Assembly (NCBI GenBank): GCA_036503775.1
Contig: DASXWH010000307.1
Span: forward strand, 1-7,211
DNA length: 7,211 bases
Source of the DNA: Ohtaekwangia sp036503775
GTDB taxonomy: Bacteria; Bacteroidota; Bacteroidia; Cytophagales; Cyclobacteriaceae
Direction: 5' to 3'
Position numbers and translations under genes: made by a program. Shown one piece after another: positions 1 to 5,206 of the stretch (position 1 is its first letter; each line of letters opens with the position of its first letter). A model generated the notes under the pieces. The model searched no databases. It was not told the origin of the DNA and saw nothing but the letters and a program-made list of their open reading frames with translations.

Positions 1-1503
1 AAACTGCAGTTGAAAAATGACGGCAATACCGTTGTACAGCCGGTCAAACGTTCCATTGATGCCCGCTCCCGAAATGTGATCGTGCGTGTGCAGTGTGAAA
101 TTGCTTCTGCCAAAGAACGCAAACCTGTCATTACCTATTCCACCGATCTGCCTCAGGTGGGTGACAAGCCGCGAGTTATTGTAGTGGGTAGCGGGCCGGC
201 AGGATTGTTTGCAGCACTCCGGTTGATCGAGCTGGGCTTAAAACCGATTGTGCTTGAACGGGGAAATGATGTGCAGGCCCGGAGAAGAGACCTGGCTGCT
301 ATCAATAAAGATCACATCGTTAATCCTGATTCCAACTATTGCTTTGGCGAAGGTGGTGCAGGGACATACTCGGATGGTAAACTTTATACGAGGTCAAAGA
401 AGCGGGGTGATGTGCGCAGAATACTGGAAATATTAGTAGCGCATGGTGCGAAGGAAGAAATTCTGTATGATGCACACCCGCATATCGGAACCAACAAGCT
501 TCCGCGATTGGTGACCGAACTCCGACAAACGATTGTCAATTCCGGTGGTGAAGTTCTCTTCAATACCCGCGTTACGGATTTCATACTGACATCTGATTCT
601 ATTAAAGGCGTTGTTACGCAACAAGGAAATAAAATAGAAGCGGAGGCCGTCATTCTGGCCACCGGCCATTCCGCACGTGATATTTTTCAACTCCTGTACG
701 AACGAAAGGTATTGATTGAAGCCAAGCCTTTTGCGCTGGGCGTCAGGGTTGAGCATGCACAGGATCTGATCGATCGTATTCAATATCATTGCCCAATAGA
801 CCGCGGGCCCTTTCTTCCGGCATCATCTTATGCGCTGGTACACCAGGCGAAAGTAGATGGCAGGGATCGTGGTGTGTTCTCATTTTGCATGTGCCCGGGT
901 GGTTTTATTGTACCTGCAGCTACGGCACCCGGAGAAGTAGTGGTGAACGGTATGAGCCCTTCCCGGAGGGATTCAAAATTTGCCAACTCAGGTATTGTAG
1001 TAGCGGTAGATGAAAAGGATTTCAGTTCTTTTCAGCACTACGGACCGCTGGCAGGGATGTATTTTCAGGCATCCATTGAACATTTGGCCTGTTCTGTAGC
1101 GGGTGGTACACAACTGGCTCCGGCACAACGTTTAACAGACTTCACCGAAAAGCGGGTGTCATCTTCTTTACTGGAAACTTCATATCAGCCCGGCCTGACT
1201 TCGGTAGACATGAAAGAAGTGCTCCCATCAACTATTGTTTCTGCCCTGCGACAGGGATTCAGGAACTTTGGCAGTAAGATGAAAGGTTATCTTACAAATG
1301 ACGCACAGATCGTTGGAGTGGAAAGCAGAACGTCCTCTCCGGTGAAGATCCCCCGCGACAAAGACACGCTTGAGCATCCTCAAATAAAAGGTCTTTTCCC
1401 CTGCGGAGAAGGAGCCGGTTATGCCGGAGGAATTGTTTCTGCTGCGATGGACGGAGAGCGATGTGCGGAAGCGGTGCTTGCAGGTTTTAAGTCTAAGGTT
1501 TAA
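1..1503 (+). CDS. FAD-dependent dehydrogenase of the COG2509 type, 5'-truncated by the window edge
   Basis: A flavoprotein of the large NAD(P)/FAD oxidoreductase superfamily; the physiological substrate of this subfamily is not known to me. Residue numbers count from the TTG at 10. Visible are the dinucleotide-binding GSGPAGL at 60-66, preceded by a hydrophobic beta strand and ended by the ribose-binding Glu in VLERG (81-85). Then come the family block YCFGEGGAGTYSDGKLYTRSKK (split at 110-131), ATGHSA at 217-222, FCMCPGG at 292-298, and a C-terminal FAD-contacting block with CGEGAGYAGG at 465-474. The reading frame is open to base 1 (AAA CTG CAG TTG). Recalled Bacteroidota homologues carry roughly 15-30 more residues before the KRSIDAR segment, so the TTG at 10 is unlikely to be the real start and the gene begins outside the window. 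The stop is TAA at 1501-1503, and the last codons lie inside a repeat copy. The CoA-binding gene follows 11 bases later. Family assignment is firm; biochemical role is unknown. Confidence 0.9.
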   Translation, partial: KLQLKNDGNTVVQPVKRSIDARSRNVIVRVQCEIASAKERKPVITYSTDLPQVGDKPRVIVVGSGPAGLFAALRLIELGLKPIVLERGNDVQARRRDLAAINKDHIVNPDSNYCFGEGGAGTYSDGKLYTRSKKRGDVRRILEILVAHGAKEEILYDAHPHIGTNKLPRLVTELRQTIVNSGGEVLFNTRVTDFILTSDSIKGVVTQQGNKIEAEAVILATGHSARDIFQLLYERKVLIEAKPFALGVRVEHAQDLIDRIQYHCPIDRGPFLPASSYALVHQAKVDGRDRGVFSFCMCPGGFIVPAATAPGEVVVNGMSPSRRDSKFANSGIVVAVDEKDFSSFQHYGPLAGMYFQASIEHLACSVAGGTQLAPAQRLTDFTEKRVSSSLLETSYQPGLTSVDMKEVLPSTIVSALRQGFRNFGSKMKGYLTNDAQIVGVESRTSSPVKIPRDKDTLEHPQIKGLFPCGEGAGYAGGIVSAAMDGERCAEAVLAGFKSKV

Positions 1504-1506
1504 AGT
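1489..1506 (+). repeat. Copy of the AAAGTTTAAGGTTT repeat overlapping the end of the dehydrogenase gene
   Basis: The 18 bases AAGTCTAAGGTTTAAAGT match the tandem unit AAAGTTTAAGGTTT, read through one unit into the next, at 17 of 18 positions; the mismatch is C at 1493. The copy supplies the last four codons (K-S-K-V) and the TAA stop of the dehydrogenase. It has the same orientation as the copy at 1882-1894 and is inverted relative to 1905-1939. The relationship is seen directly; whether it is functional or a fossil of repeat spread is unknown. Confidence 0.6.
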
Positions 1507-1514
1507 CGAAGTGT

Positions 1515-1883
1515 GTGAATAAGAAAACAGTAATCATAGGAGCAACAACCAATCCTGCACGATATGCCTATCTGGCCGCGCAGAACCTCACAGCTTACAA
1601 GCATGAAATGGTGCCCGTGGCAATTCATTCGGGAGAAGTTTTCGGAAAGACCATACTGGATCTGCGTACGAAACCAAAGATCGAAGGCGTAGATACCGTT
1701 ACATTATACATCGGCCCACAACGGCAGACGGAATGGTATGATTACATTCTGAGTTTAAAACCGAAACGCATCATCTTCAATCCGGGAACTGAAAATGATG
1801 AATTTGAAAAGATGGCAGAAGAAAAGGGTATTGAAGCCATTGAAGCCTGTACACTGGTAATGCTGCGGACGGGACAGTATTAA
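1515..1883 (+). CDS. CoA-binding domain protein, YccU-like (CoA_binding_2, COG1832)
   Basis: A 122-residue single-domain Rossmann protein of the stand-alone CoA-binding family. Homologous domains bind CoA or acyl-CoA in succinyl-CoA synthetase and acetyl-CoA synthetase, but the role of the small stand-alone forms is not settled. The N-terminal KKTVIIGATTNPARYAY is the family's nucleotide-binding strand-loop with the conserved NPxRY signature. VDTVTLYIGP (about 59-68), RIIFNPGTEND (about 85-95) and the terminal EACTLVMLRTGQY complete the typical fold, and the length is normal. The start is GTG at 1515, chosen because only it gives the usual short lead (MNKKT) before the first strand; no purine-rich ribosome site is visible. 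It lies 11 bases after the dehydrogenase stop, so co-transcription is likely, and a hairpin with a T-run begins right at its stop. No catalytic residues are expected. Confidence 0.9.
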   Translation: MNKKTVIIGATTNPARYAYLAAQNLTAYKHEMVPVAIHSGEVFGKTILDLRTKPKIEGVDTVTLYIGPQRQTEWYDYILSLKPKRIIFNPGTENDEFEKMAEEKGIEAIEACTLVMLRTGQY

Positions 1884-1942
1884 AGTTTAAGGTTAATGAC
1901 GTTGAAACTTTAAACCTTAAACTTTAAACCTTAAACTTTTTT
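1882..1942 (+). terminator. Probable intrinsic terminator built from the AT-rich repeat
   Basis: AAAGTTTAAGGTT (1882-1894) is a perfect 13-base reverse complement of AACCTTAAACTTT at 1927-1939, which runs directly into six T residues (1937-1942). The same left arm can pair equally with 1913-1925, giving a shorter loop (18 instead of 32 bases) but no adjacent T-run. The left arm overlaps the TAA of the CoA-binding gene. The stem has few G-C pairs, so it is weaker than a classical terminator, but position, T-run and the following new gene fit termination. The arms are copies of a repeat, so termination could be incidental. Confidence 0.6.
1905..1939 (+). repeat. Tandem 14-bp repeat, two and a half copies
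   Basis: AAACCTTAAACTTT occurs at 1912-1925 and again at 1926-1939 with no mismatch, preceded by the half unit AAACTTT at 1905-1911. The reverse complement of the unit occurs at 1882-1894 and, with one mismatch, at 1489-1506. A degenerate piece (AAGTTTAGG, one base shorter) lies at 1949-1957. The repeat therefore brackets the CoA-binding gene. It lacks the unique spacers of a CRISPR array and carries no coding capacity. Confidence 0.75.
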
Positions 1943-1947
1943 ATCAT

Positions 1948-1955
1948 TAAGTTTA
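1948..1955 (+). promoter_or_regulatory. Possible Bacteroidota -7 element before the membrane-protein pair
   Basis: TAAGTTTA matches the Bacteroidota -7 consensus TAnnTTTG except at the last base and sits 22 bases before the GTG start at 1978, after the putative terminator. No clear -33 TTTG is present, and the match falls in repeat-derived AT-rich sequence, so chance is a real possibility. Confidence 0.3.
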
Positions 1956-1977
1956 GGATAAGATCAACCTAATCCTC

Positions 1978-2934
1978 GTGCGACCTGAAACCCTGAAAGA
2001 ACTTCACGATAAAAATCTTCTTACCGAAGATCAGTACATCAAGCTTGAGGCAATCCTCTCTAAAAAAGTATTTTCGGTTTTCTATGAACTACGAACGCTG
2101 CTTTACCTGGGCGTGATGTTGTTTACCACGGGGGTGGGCATTCTGATCTATGAGAACATCGGTGAGCTGGGACACCTTGCAGTTATCGGTGCATTGTTTG
2201 TCATTACGACCATCTGTTTCTATTATGTATTTAATAAAGCCGCACCTTATTCTCACGAGAAGGTAAAACCTCCCGTACCTTATTTCGACTATATTGTTTT
2301 GCTGGGTTGCCTGCTCTTTATTTCAGTGCAGGGATATATAGGGTTTCAGTTTGATCTATTGGATGAAAATCTTGGCATCAGCACGCTGATTACTGCGGCT
2401 TTCTTTTTCTATGCCGCTTATCGGTTTGACCATCTCGGTGTACTTTCGCTCGCCATTACTGCGCTGGCTTCTTTCTGGAGTATCAGTTTGTCTCCTCAAA
2501 AGTGGTACAGTGACGACTTCTTCTCGTCTGAACATTTGCATATTACAGCCATTGTATTTGGATTGACAGTAAGCGGCATTGCCGTGCTGCTGGATAAAAA
2601 ATCCATTAAGCAACATTTTACATTCACCTATGTGAATTTTGGAAGCCTGATATTTTTTATAGGAACATTAGTGGGGCTCTTCGATGAACGTGCTTTCAGT
2701 TTTTATCTGTTGATCTTATATGCGGGATGCGCGTTGGCAATCATTTTTGCTCACTGGAAGAAATCATTTCTGTTTTTACTGTATGCCTTTGTGTTTGCCT
2801 ATATCGGCACTACCTACCTGCTGGCAGATACAATCATGGAACCTGAGCTCTGGTTCTTTTATATGATCGCTTCGTGTGGTGGATTTATTTATTTCATTAT
2901 TCGTTTCAAGAATTATTTTAAACGCGCTGAATGA
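1978..2934 (+). CDS. DUF2157-like polytopic membrane protein
   Basis: A 318-residue inner-membrane protein of unknown function. The N-terminus (residues 5-27) is a short cytosolic helical hairpin, LKELHDKNLLTEDQY followed by IKLEAIL, the pattern that opens DUF2157 proteins. About ten hydrophobic segments follow, near residues 38-58, 64-86, 104-124, 133-149, 153-171, 186-205, 217-235, 240-258, 262-282 and 291-309, with little soluble sequence between them. AAYRFD at 146-151 and FAYIGTTYLL at 273-282 are family-like landmarks. The start is GTG at 1978; an in-frame TAG at 1954-1956 limits the upstream choice, and no ATG lies in the useful range. The stop overlaps the start of the next membrane gene in ATGA. 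No enzymatic motif is visible. DUF2157 proteins are often encoded beside DUF4401 and GDYXXLXY proteins; no GDYXXLXY protein is present here. Confidence 0.8.
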   Translation: MRPETLKELHDKNLLTEDQYIKLEAILSKKVFSVFYELRTLLYLGVMLFTTGVGILIYENIGELGHLAVIGALFVITTICFYYVFNKAAPYSHEKVKPPVPYFDYIVLLGCLLFISVQGYIGFQFDLLDENLGISTLITAAFFFYAAYRFDHLGVLSLAITALASFWSISLSPQKWYSDDFFSSEHLHITAIVFGLTVSGIAVLLDKKSIKQHFTFTYVNFGSLIFFIGTLVGLFDERAFSFYLLILYAGCALAIIFAHWKKSFLFLLYAFVFAYIGTTYLLADTIMEPELWFFYMIASCGGFIYFIIRFKNYFKRAE

Positions 2935-4097
2935 GAACTGCATATAATGAAACGTGGCTCCGTAACCTGGACATAGTAAAGGATGCAAAGCAATGGTCCG
3001 GACAAGAGATTATCTCACGTGAACAATTTGCGGCTATACAAGCTGGATATCCTGCAGGCTTTTATCATCCCAATCTGATTATCCGTATTCTGCTTTTTAT
3101 CGCTTCGCTTATCGCCCTTGGAGGAATTACCGGTTTGCTCGCATTGATGTTTATTGATGGAAGTGAAGCGACTTTGTGGCCGCTGTCAATTATCTATGGT
3201 TTGGTTTCTTTTCTTATTCTCGACAGGTTTTTTATAACAGGCAAAAATCATTACAAGTCAGGAGTGACAGAAGCATTATTGTATCATTCTATTCTGTATA
3301 TCATCCTCGGTGTTGTAGGAATAACAGAATTTAATGTCCGGGTTACGTTACTGGTAAGTATACTGCTTACCGCTTTCGCGGCTTACCGTTACATTGATTT
3401 AATCGCTACACTGGCTGTACTGATGCTGGTGTCGTATTTTCTTTTCTATGAGCTTTATGAGCTGGGAGGAATTTTTCAGCAGATTATTCCCATCGTTTTT
3501 ATCCTGTTATATATACCACTTTATTTTCTGTTTAAGTCCCTGAAGGCAGGTTCGGGTACGGATCCATGGTACAATTGTCTTTTGATTGGTGAAGCTTACT
3601 GTCTGATTGTCATTTATGCTGCCGGAAATTACCTGGTGGTTCGAGAACTCAGCCTTGAGCTTATGGACCTTTACCTGGAGGATGGTCAGGACATTCCCTT
3701 CGCTGTTCTCTTTTATGTACTTACTGTTACTATCCCAATAGTATACCTGTATGTAAGCATAATCCGTAAGGACATTGTGATGTTGCGTGTGAGTTTGATT
3801 GTAGTGGCGTTTTCTGTATTCACCTTTAAATATTACTATAGTCTCGGTCATCCGGAGATCACGTTAACAGCAGCAGGAGCATTCCTGATCCTGGTCACCT
3901 TGGCACTTCTTCATTACCTGAAAACGCCCCGAAACGGATTTACACGTGAGAATGTGCTGAGCGAGCGGTGGAGTAATGTTAATGTAGAAGCCATCATCAT
4001 TGCCCAGACCATGGGAGGCAACAAGGTGGCTGTTGAAGATACCAATGGGGGTGGAGGCGGAAAGTTTGGAGGTGGGGGTGCGAGTGGGGAATTCTGA
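2931..4097 (+). CDS. Polytopic membrane protein with Gly-rich C-terminal tail, possibly a divergent DUF2157/DUF4401 relative
   Basis: A 388-residue membrane protein that I cannot assign with certainty. Residues 1-48 are soluble and include GQEIISREQFAAIQA (24-38), resembling the opening hairpin of the upstream DUF2157-like protein. About ten hydrophobic segments follow, near 49-75, 80-100, 114-132, 137-152, 156-174, 183-201, 216-236, 255-277, 282-300 and 310-329. A soluble C-terminus (330-388) ends in GGGGGKFGGGGASGEF (373-388), a tail style known from TPM-domain (YgcG-like) and DUF2207 membrane proteins, although neither domain is recognisable here. ATG at 2931 overlaps the preceding stop by four bases (ATGA), implying translational coupling and probably a joint complex or pathway. 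An acidic loop (EDGQD, 250-254) precedes the eighth segment. Function unknown. Confidence 0.75.
   Translation: MRTAYNETWLRNLDIVKDAKQWSGQEIISREQFAAIQAGYPAGFYHPNLIIRILLFIASLIALGGITGLLALMFIDGSEATLWPLSIIYGLVSFLILDRFFITGKNHYKSGVTEALLYHSILYIILGVVGITEFNVRVTLLVSILLTAFAAYRYIDLIATLAVLMLVSYFLFYELYELGGIFQQIIPIVFILLYIPLYFLFKSLKAGSGTDPWYNCLLIGEAYCLIVIYAAGNYLVVRELSLELMDLYLEDGQDIPFAVLFYVLTVTIPIVYLYVSIIRKDIVMLRVSLIVVAFSVFTFKYYYSLGHPEITLTAAGAFLILVTLALLHYLKTPRNGFTRENVLSERWSNVNVEAIIIAQTMGGNKVAVEDTNGGGGGKFGGGGASGEF
4047..4089 (+). other. G-rich tract encoding the Gly tail, possible G-quadruplex
   Basis: Forty-three bases on the + strand carry two runs of five G (4047-4051, 4074-4078), one of four G (4086-4089) and at least five GG pairs between them. 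This encodes the poly-Gly tail of the membrane protein. There are only three runs of three or more G, so a stable three-tetrad quadruplex is not guaranteed; two-tetrad forms are possible. Codon demand for Gly explains much of the bias. Confidence 0.35.
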
Positions 4098-4123
4098 CCG
4101 GTAGTCGGCCCGTAAGAAAAGCG

Positions 4124-4131
4124 TATCTTCG
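4124..4131 (+). promoter_or_regulatory. Possible -7 promoter element of ppk2
   Basis: TATCTTCG differs from the Bacteroidota -7 consensus TAnnTTTG at one base and lies 30 bases before the ATG at 4162, giving a leader of roughly 25 bases. It sits in the 64-base gap after the membrane-protein pair. No convincing -33 TTTG is seen, and readthrough from upstream is also possible because no terminator separates the genes. Confidence 0.4.
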
Positions 4132-4161
4132 TTTAGGAACCGAAACAAAAAACAGTTCGAT

Positions 4162-5103
4162 ATGATTTCTGAAGAACTTGCTGTACAGATCAAAAAATTA
4201 ATGGTTAAGCCTGGGAAGAAAATCAGGCTTACGGATTATGCCACTGAGTATACCGGGAAGTCGGTTAATAAAGCTCAGGCTGAAACGTTGATGGAAGTGG
4301 GGCGTAAGCATCTCTCGGAAGTGCAGGATAAATTGTATGCACAAAATCAACACAGCGTACTGATTATTTTTCAAGCCATGGATGCTGCGGGCAAGGATAG
4401 TGCGGTGAAGCATATTATGTCTGGATTTAATCCACTGGGCGTTAAGGTGCACAGTTTTAAAGCTCCTACTTCGCATGAGCTTGATCACGACTATTTCTGG
4501 CGGCATTATCTTACGTTGCCCGCCCGTGGTGAGATTGCCATTCATAACCGGTCGCATTATGAGAACGTGTTAGTCACCCGGGTACATCCCGAATATGTTT
4601 TGAATGAGAATCTGCCGGACATAGGATCAGTGAAGAAGATCGGTCCCAAGTTCTGGCAGAAACGGTTCAAGCAGATCAACCGCTTTGAAAAGAACCTGAG
4701 CCAGAATGGTACGATCATCCTGAAGTTCTTTTTGCACTTGTCTAAAAAGGAACAAAAGAAGCGCCTTATGGAGCGGATAGATGATCCGACAAAGAACTGG
4801 AAGTTTGCTTTTGGCGATATGAAGGAACGTGCTTTGTGGGATGAATATCAGAAAGCCTATGAGGAGGCCCTGAGCGCTACCTCGCAGGAACATGCTCCAT
4901 GGTTTGTTATTCCTGCGGATGACAAGTGGTATGCACGGCTCGCCATTACCTCCGTTATTTACCGGATGTTTGAGCGTTTGAAGATCAATTATCCTACCGT
5001 AACGGAGTCACAGCGGGCAGAACTTCAGGAGGCACGGAAGATGCTTCTGGACGAGGAAAAAAGCACTCCGAAAACGACAAAAAAAGGCCGGTCACGGAAG
5101 TAA
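4162..5103 (+). CDS. ppk2: Polyphosphate kinase 2, class III type
   Basis: A cytosolic P-loop kinase that transfers phosphate between inorganic polyphosphate and nucleotides; class III members phosphorylate both mono- and diphosphates (AMP to ADP to ATP). The 313-residue protein has the usual single-domain length. The Walker A loop is QAMDAAGKDS at 71-80, followed by HIMSGFNPLGVKVHSFK (84-100) and SHELDHDYFWRHY (104-116). The Walker B-like NRSHYENVLVTRVHPEY lies at 129-145; Glu134 stands where class I enzymes (DRSWYNR) have Asn. The Arg/Lys-rich lid is at 198-214 (KKRLMERIDDPTKNWKF), and APWFVIPADDKW (245-256) is conserved. By recall it is very similar to the Cytophaga hutchinsonii PPK2-III, including the N-terminal extension, which supports ATG 4162 over the internal Met14. 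Oddities: Ser80 follows KD where Gly is usual, and the last 15 residues form a basic tail. It lies 64 bases after the membrane genes and 103 before gyrB. Confidence 0.93.
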   Translation: MISEELAVQIKKLMVKPGKKIRLTDYATEYTGKSVNKAQAETLMEVGRKHLSEVQDKLYAQNQHSVLIIFQAMDAAGKDSAVKHIMSGFNPLGVKVHSFKAPTSHELDHDYFWRHYLTLPARGEIAIHNRSHYENVLVTRVHPEYVLNENLPDIGSVKKIGPKFWQKRFKQINRFEKNLSQNGTIILKFFLHLSKKEQKKRLMERIDDPTKNWKFAFGDMKERALWDEYQKAYEEALSATSQEHAPWFVIPADDKWYARLAITSVIYRMFERLKINYPTVTESQRAELQEARKMLLDEEKSTPKTTKKGRSRK

Positions 5104-5163
5104 AAATCCCTCGGAAAAGCCGTCAAAATTTTGCTTAAAAATGTATCCGTGAACTCCTTTTTT
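5092..5163 (+). terminator. Weak candidate terminator after ppk2
   Basis: TCACGGA (5092-5098, in the last codons of ppk2) is the exact reverse complement of TCCGTGA at 5146-5152, and six T residues follow at 5158-5163 after a five-base gap. The stem is only seven pairs and the loop is 47 bases, so efficient termination is doubtful. No better candidate lies between ppk2 and gyrB. Confidence 0.25.
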
Positions 5164-5191
5164 ATAAGGGCAAAAAGACTATTTTTGACGG
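5120..5191 (+). repeat. Long-spaced inverted repeat over the gyrB promoter
   Basis: CCGTCAAAA (5120-5128) and its exact reverse complement TTTTGACGG (5183-5191) are separated by 54 bases. A G-T wobble and an A-T pair would extend it in RNA. The right arm overlaps the proposed -7 element and the left arm contains the palindrome CAAAATTTTG (5124-5133). It could be a pair of binding sites, a structure in readthrough transcripts, or chance. Confidence 0.4.
5180..5187 (+). promoter_or_regulatory. Bacteroidota-type -7 element of the gyrB promoter
   Basis: TATTTTTG fits TAnnTTTG fully and ends 19 bases before the gyrB ATG, predicting a very short leader of roughly 10-15 bases. About 20 bases upstream there is only a T-rich stretch (CCTTTTTTAT) rather than a clean -33 TTTG. 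No Shine-Dalgarno sequence is visible before the ATG, as is usual in this phylum. Confidence 0.6.
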
Positions 5192-5206
5192 TTCTTAAAG
5201 TCACAG

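Noticed and set aside
384..789. Two reverse-strand open frames inside the dehydrogenase gene
   Set aside because: They overlap a clearly conserved + strand gene, overlap each other in different frames, and their translations show no recognisable domain.
1905..1939. Possible CRISPR array
   Set aside because: The units are adjacent with no spacers, only 14 bases long, and no cas gene is present.
4098..4161. Terminator between the membrane operon and ppk2
   Set aside because: Only three- to four-base complementary pieces are visible and no T-run follows.
3507..4193. Reverse-strand open frames opposite the second membrane gene
   Set aside because: Low-complexity translations with no domain; the + strand frame has coherent membrane segments and a coupled start.
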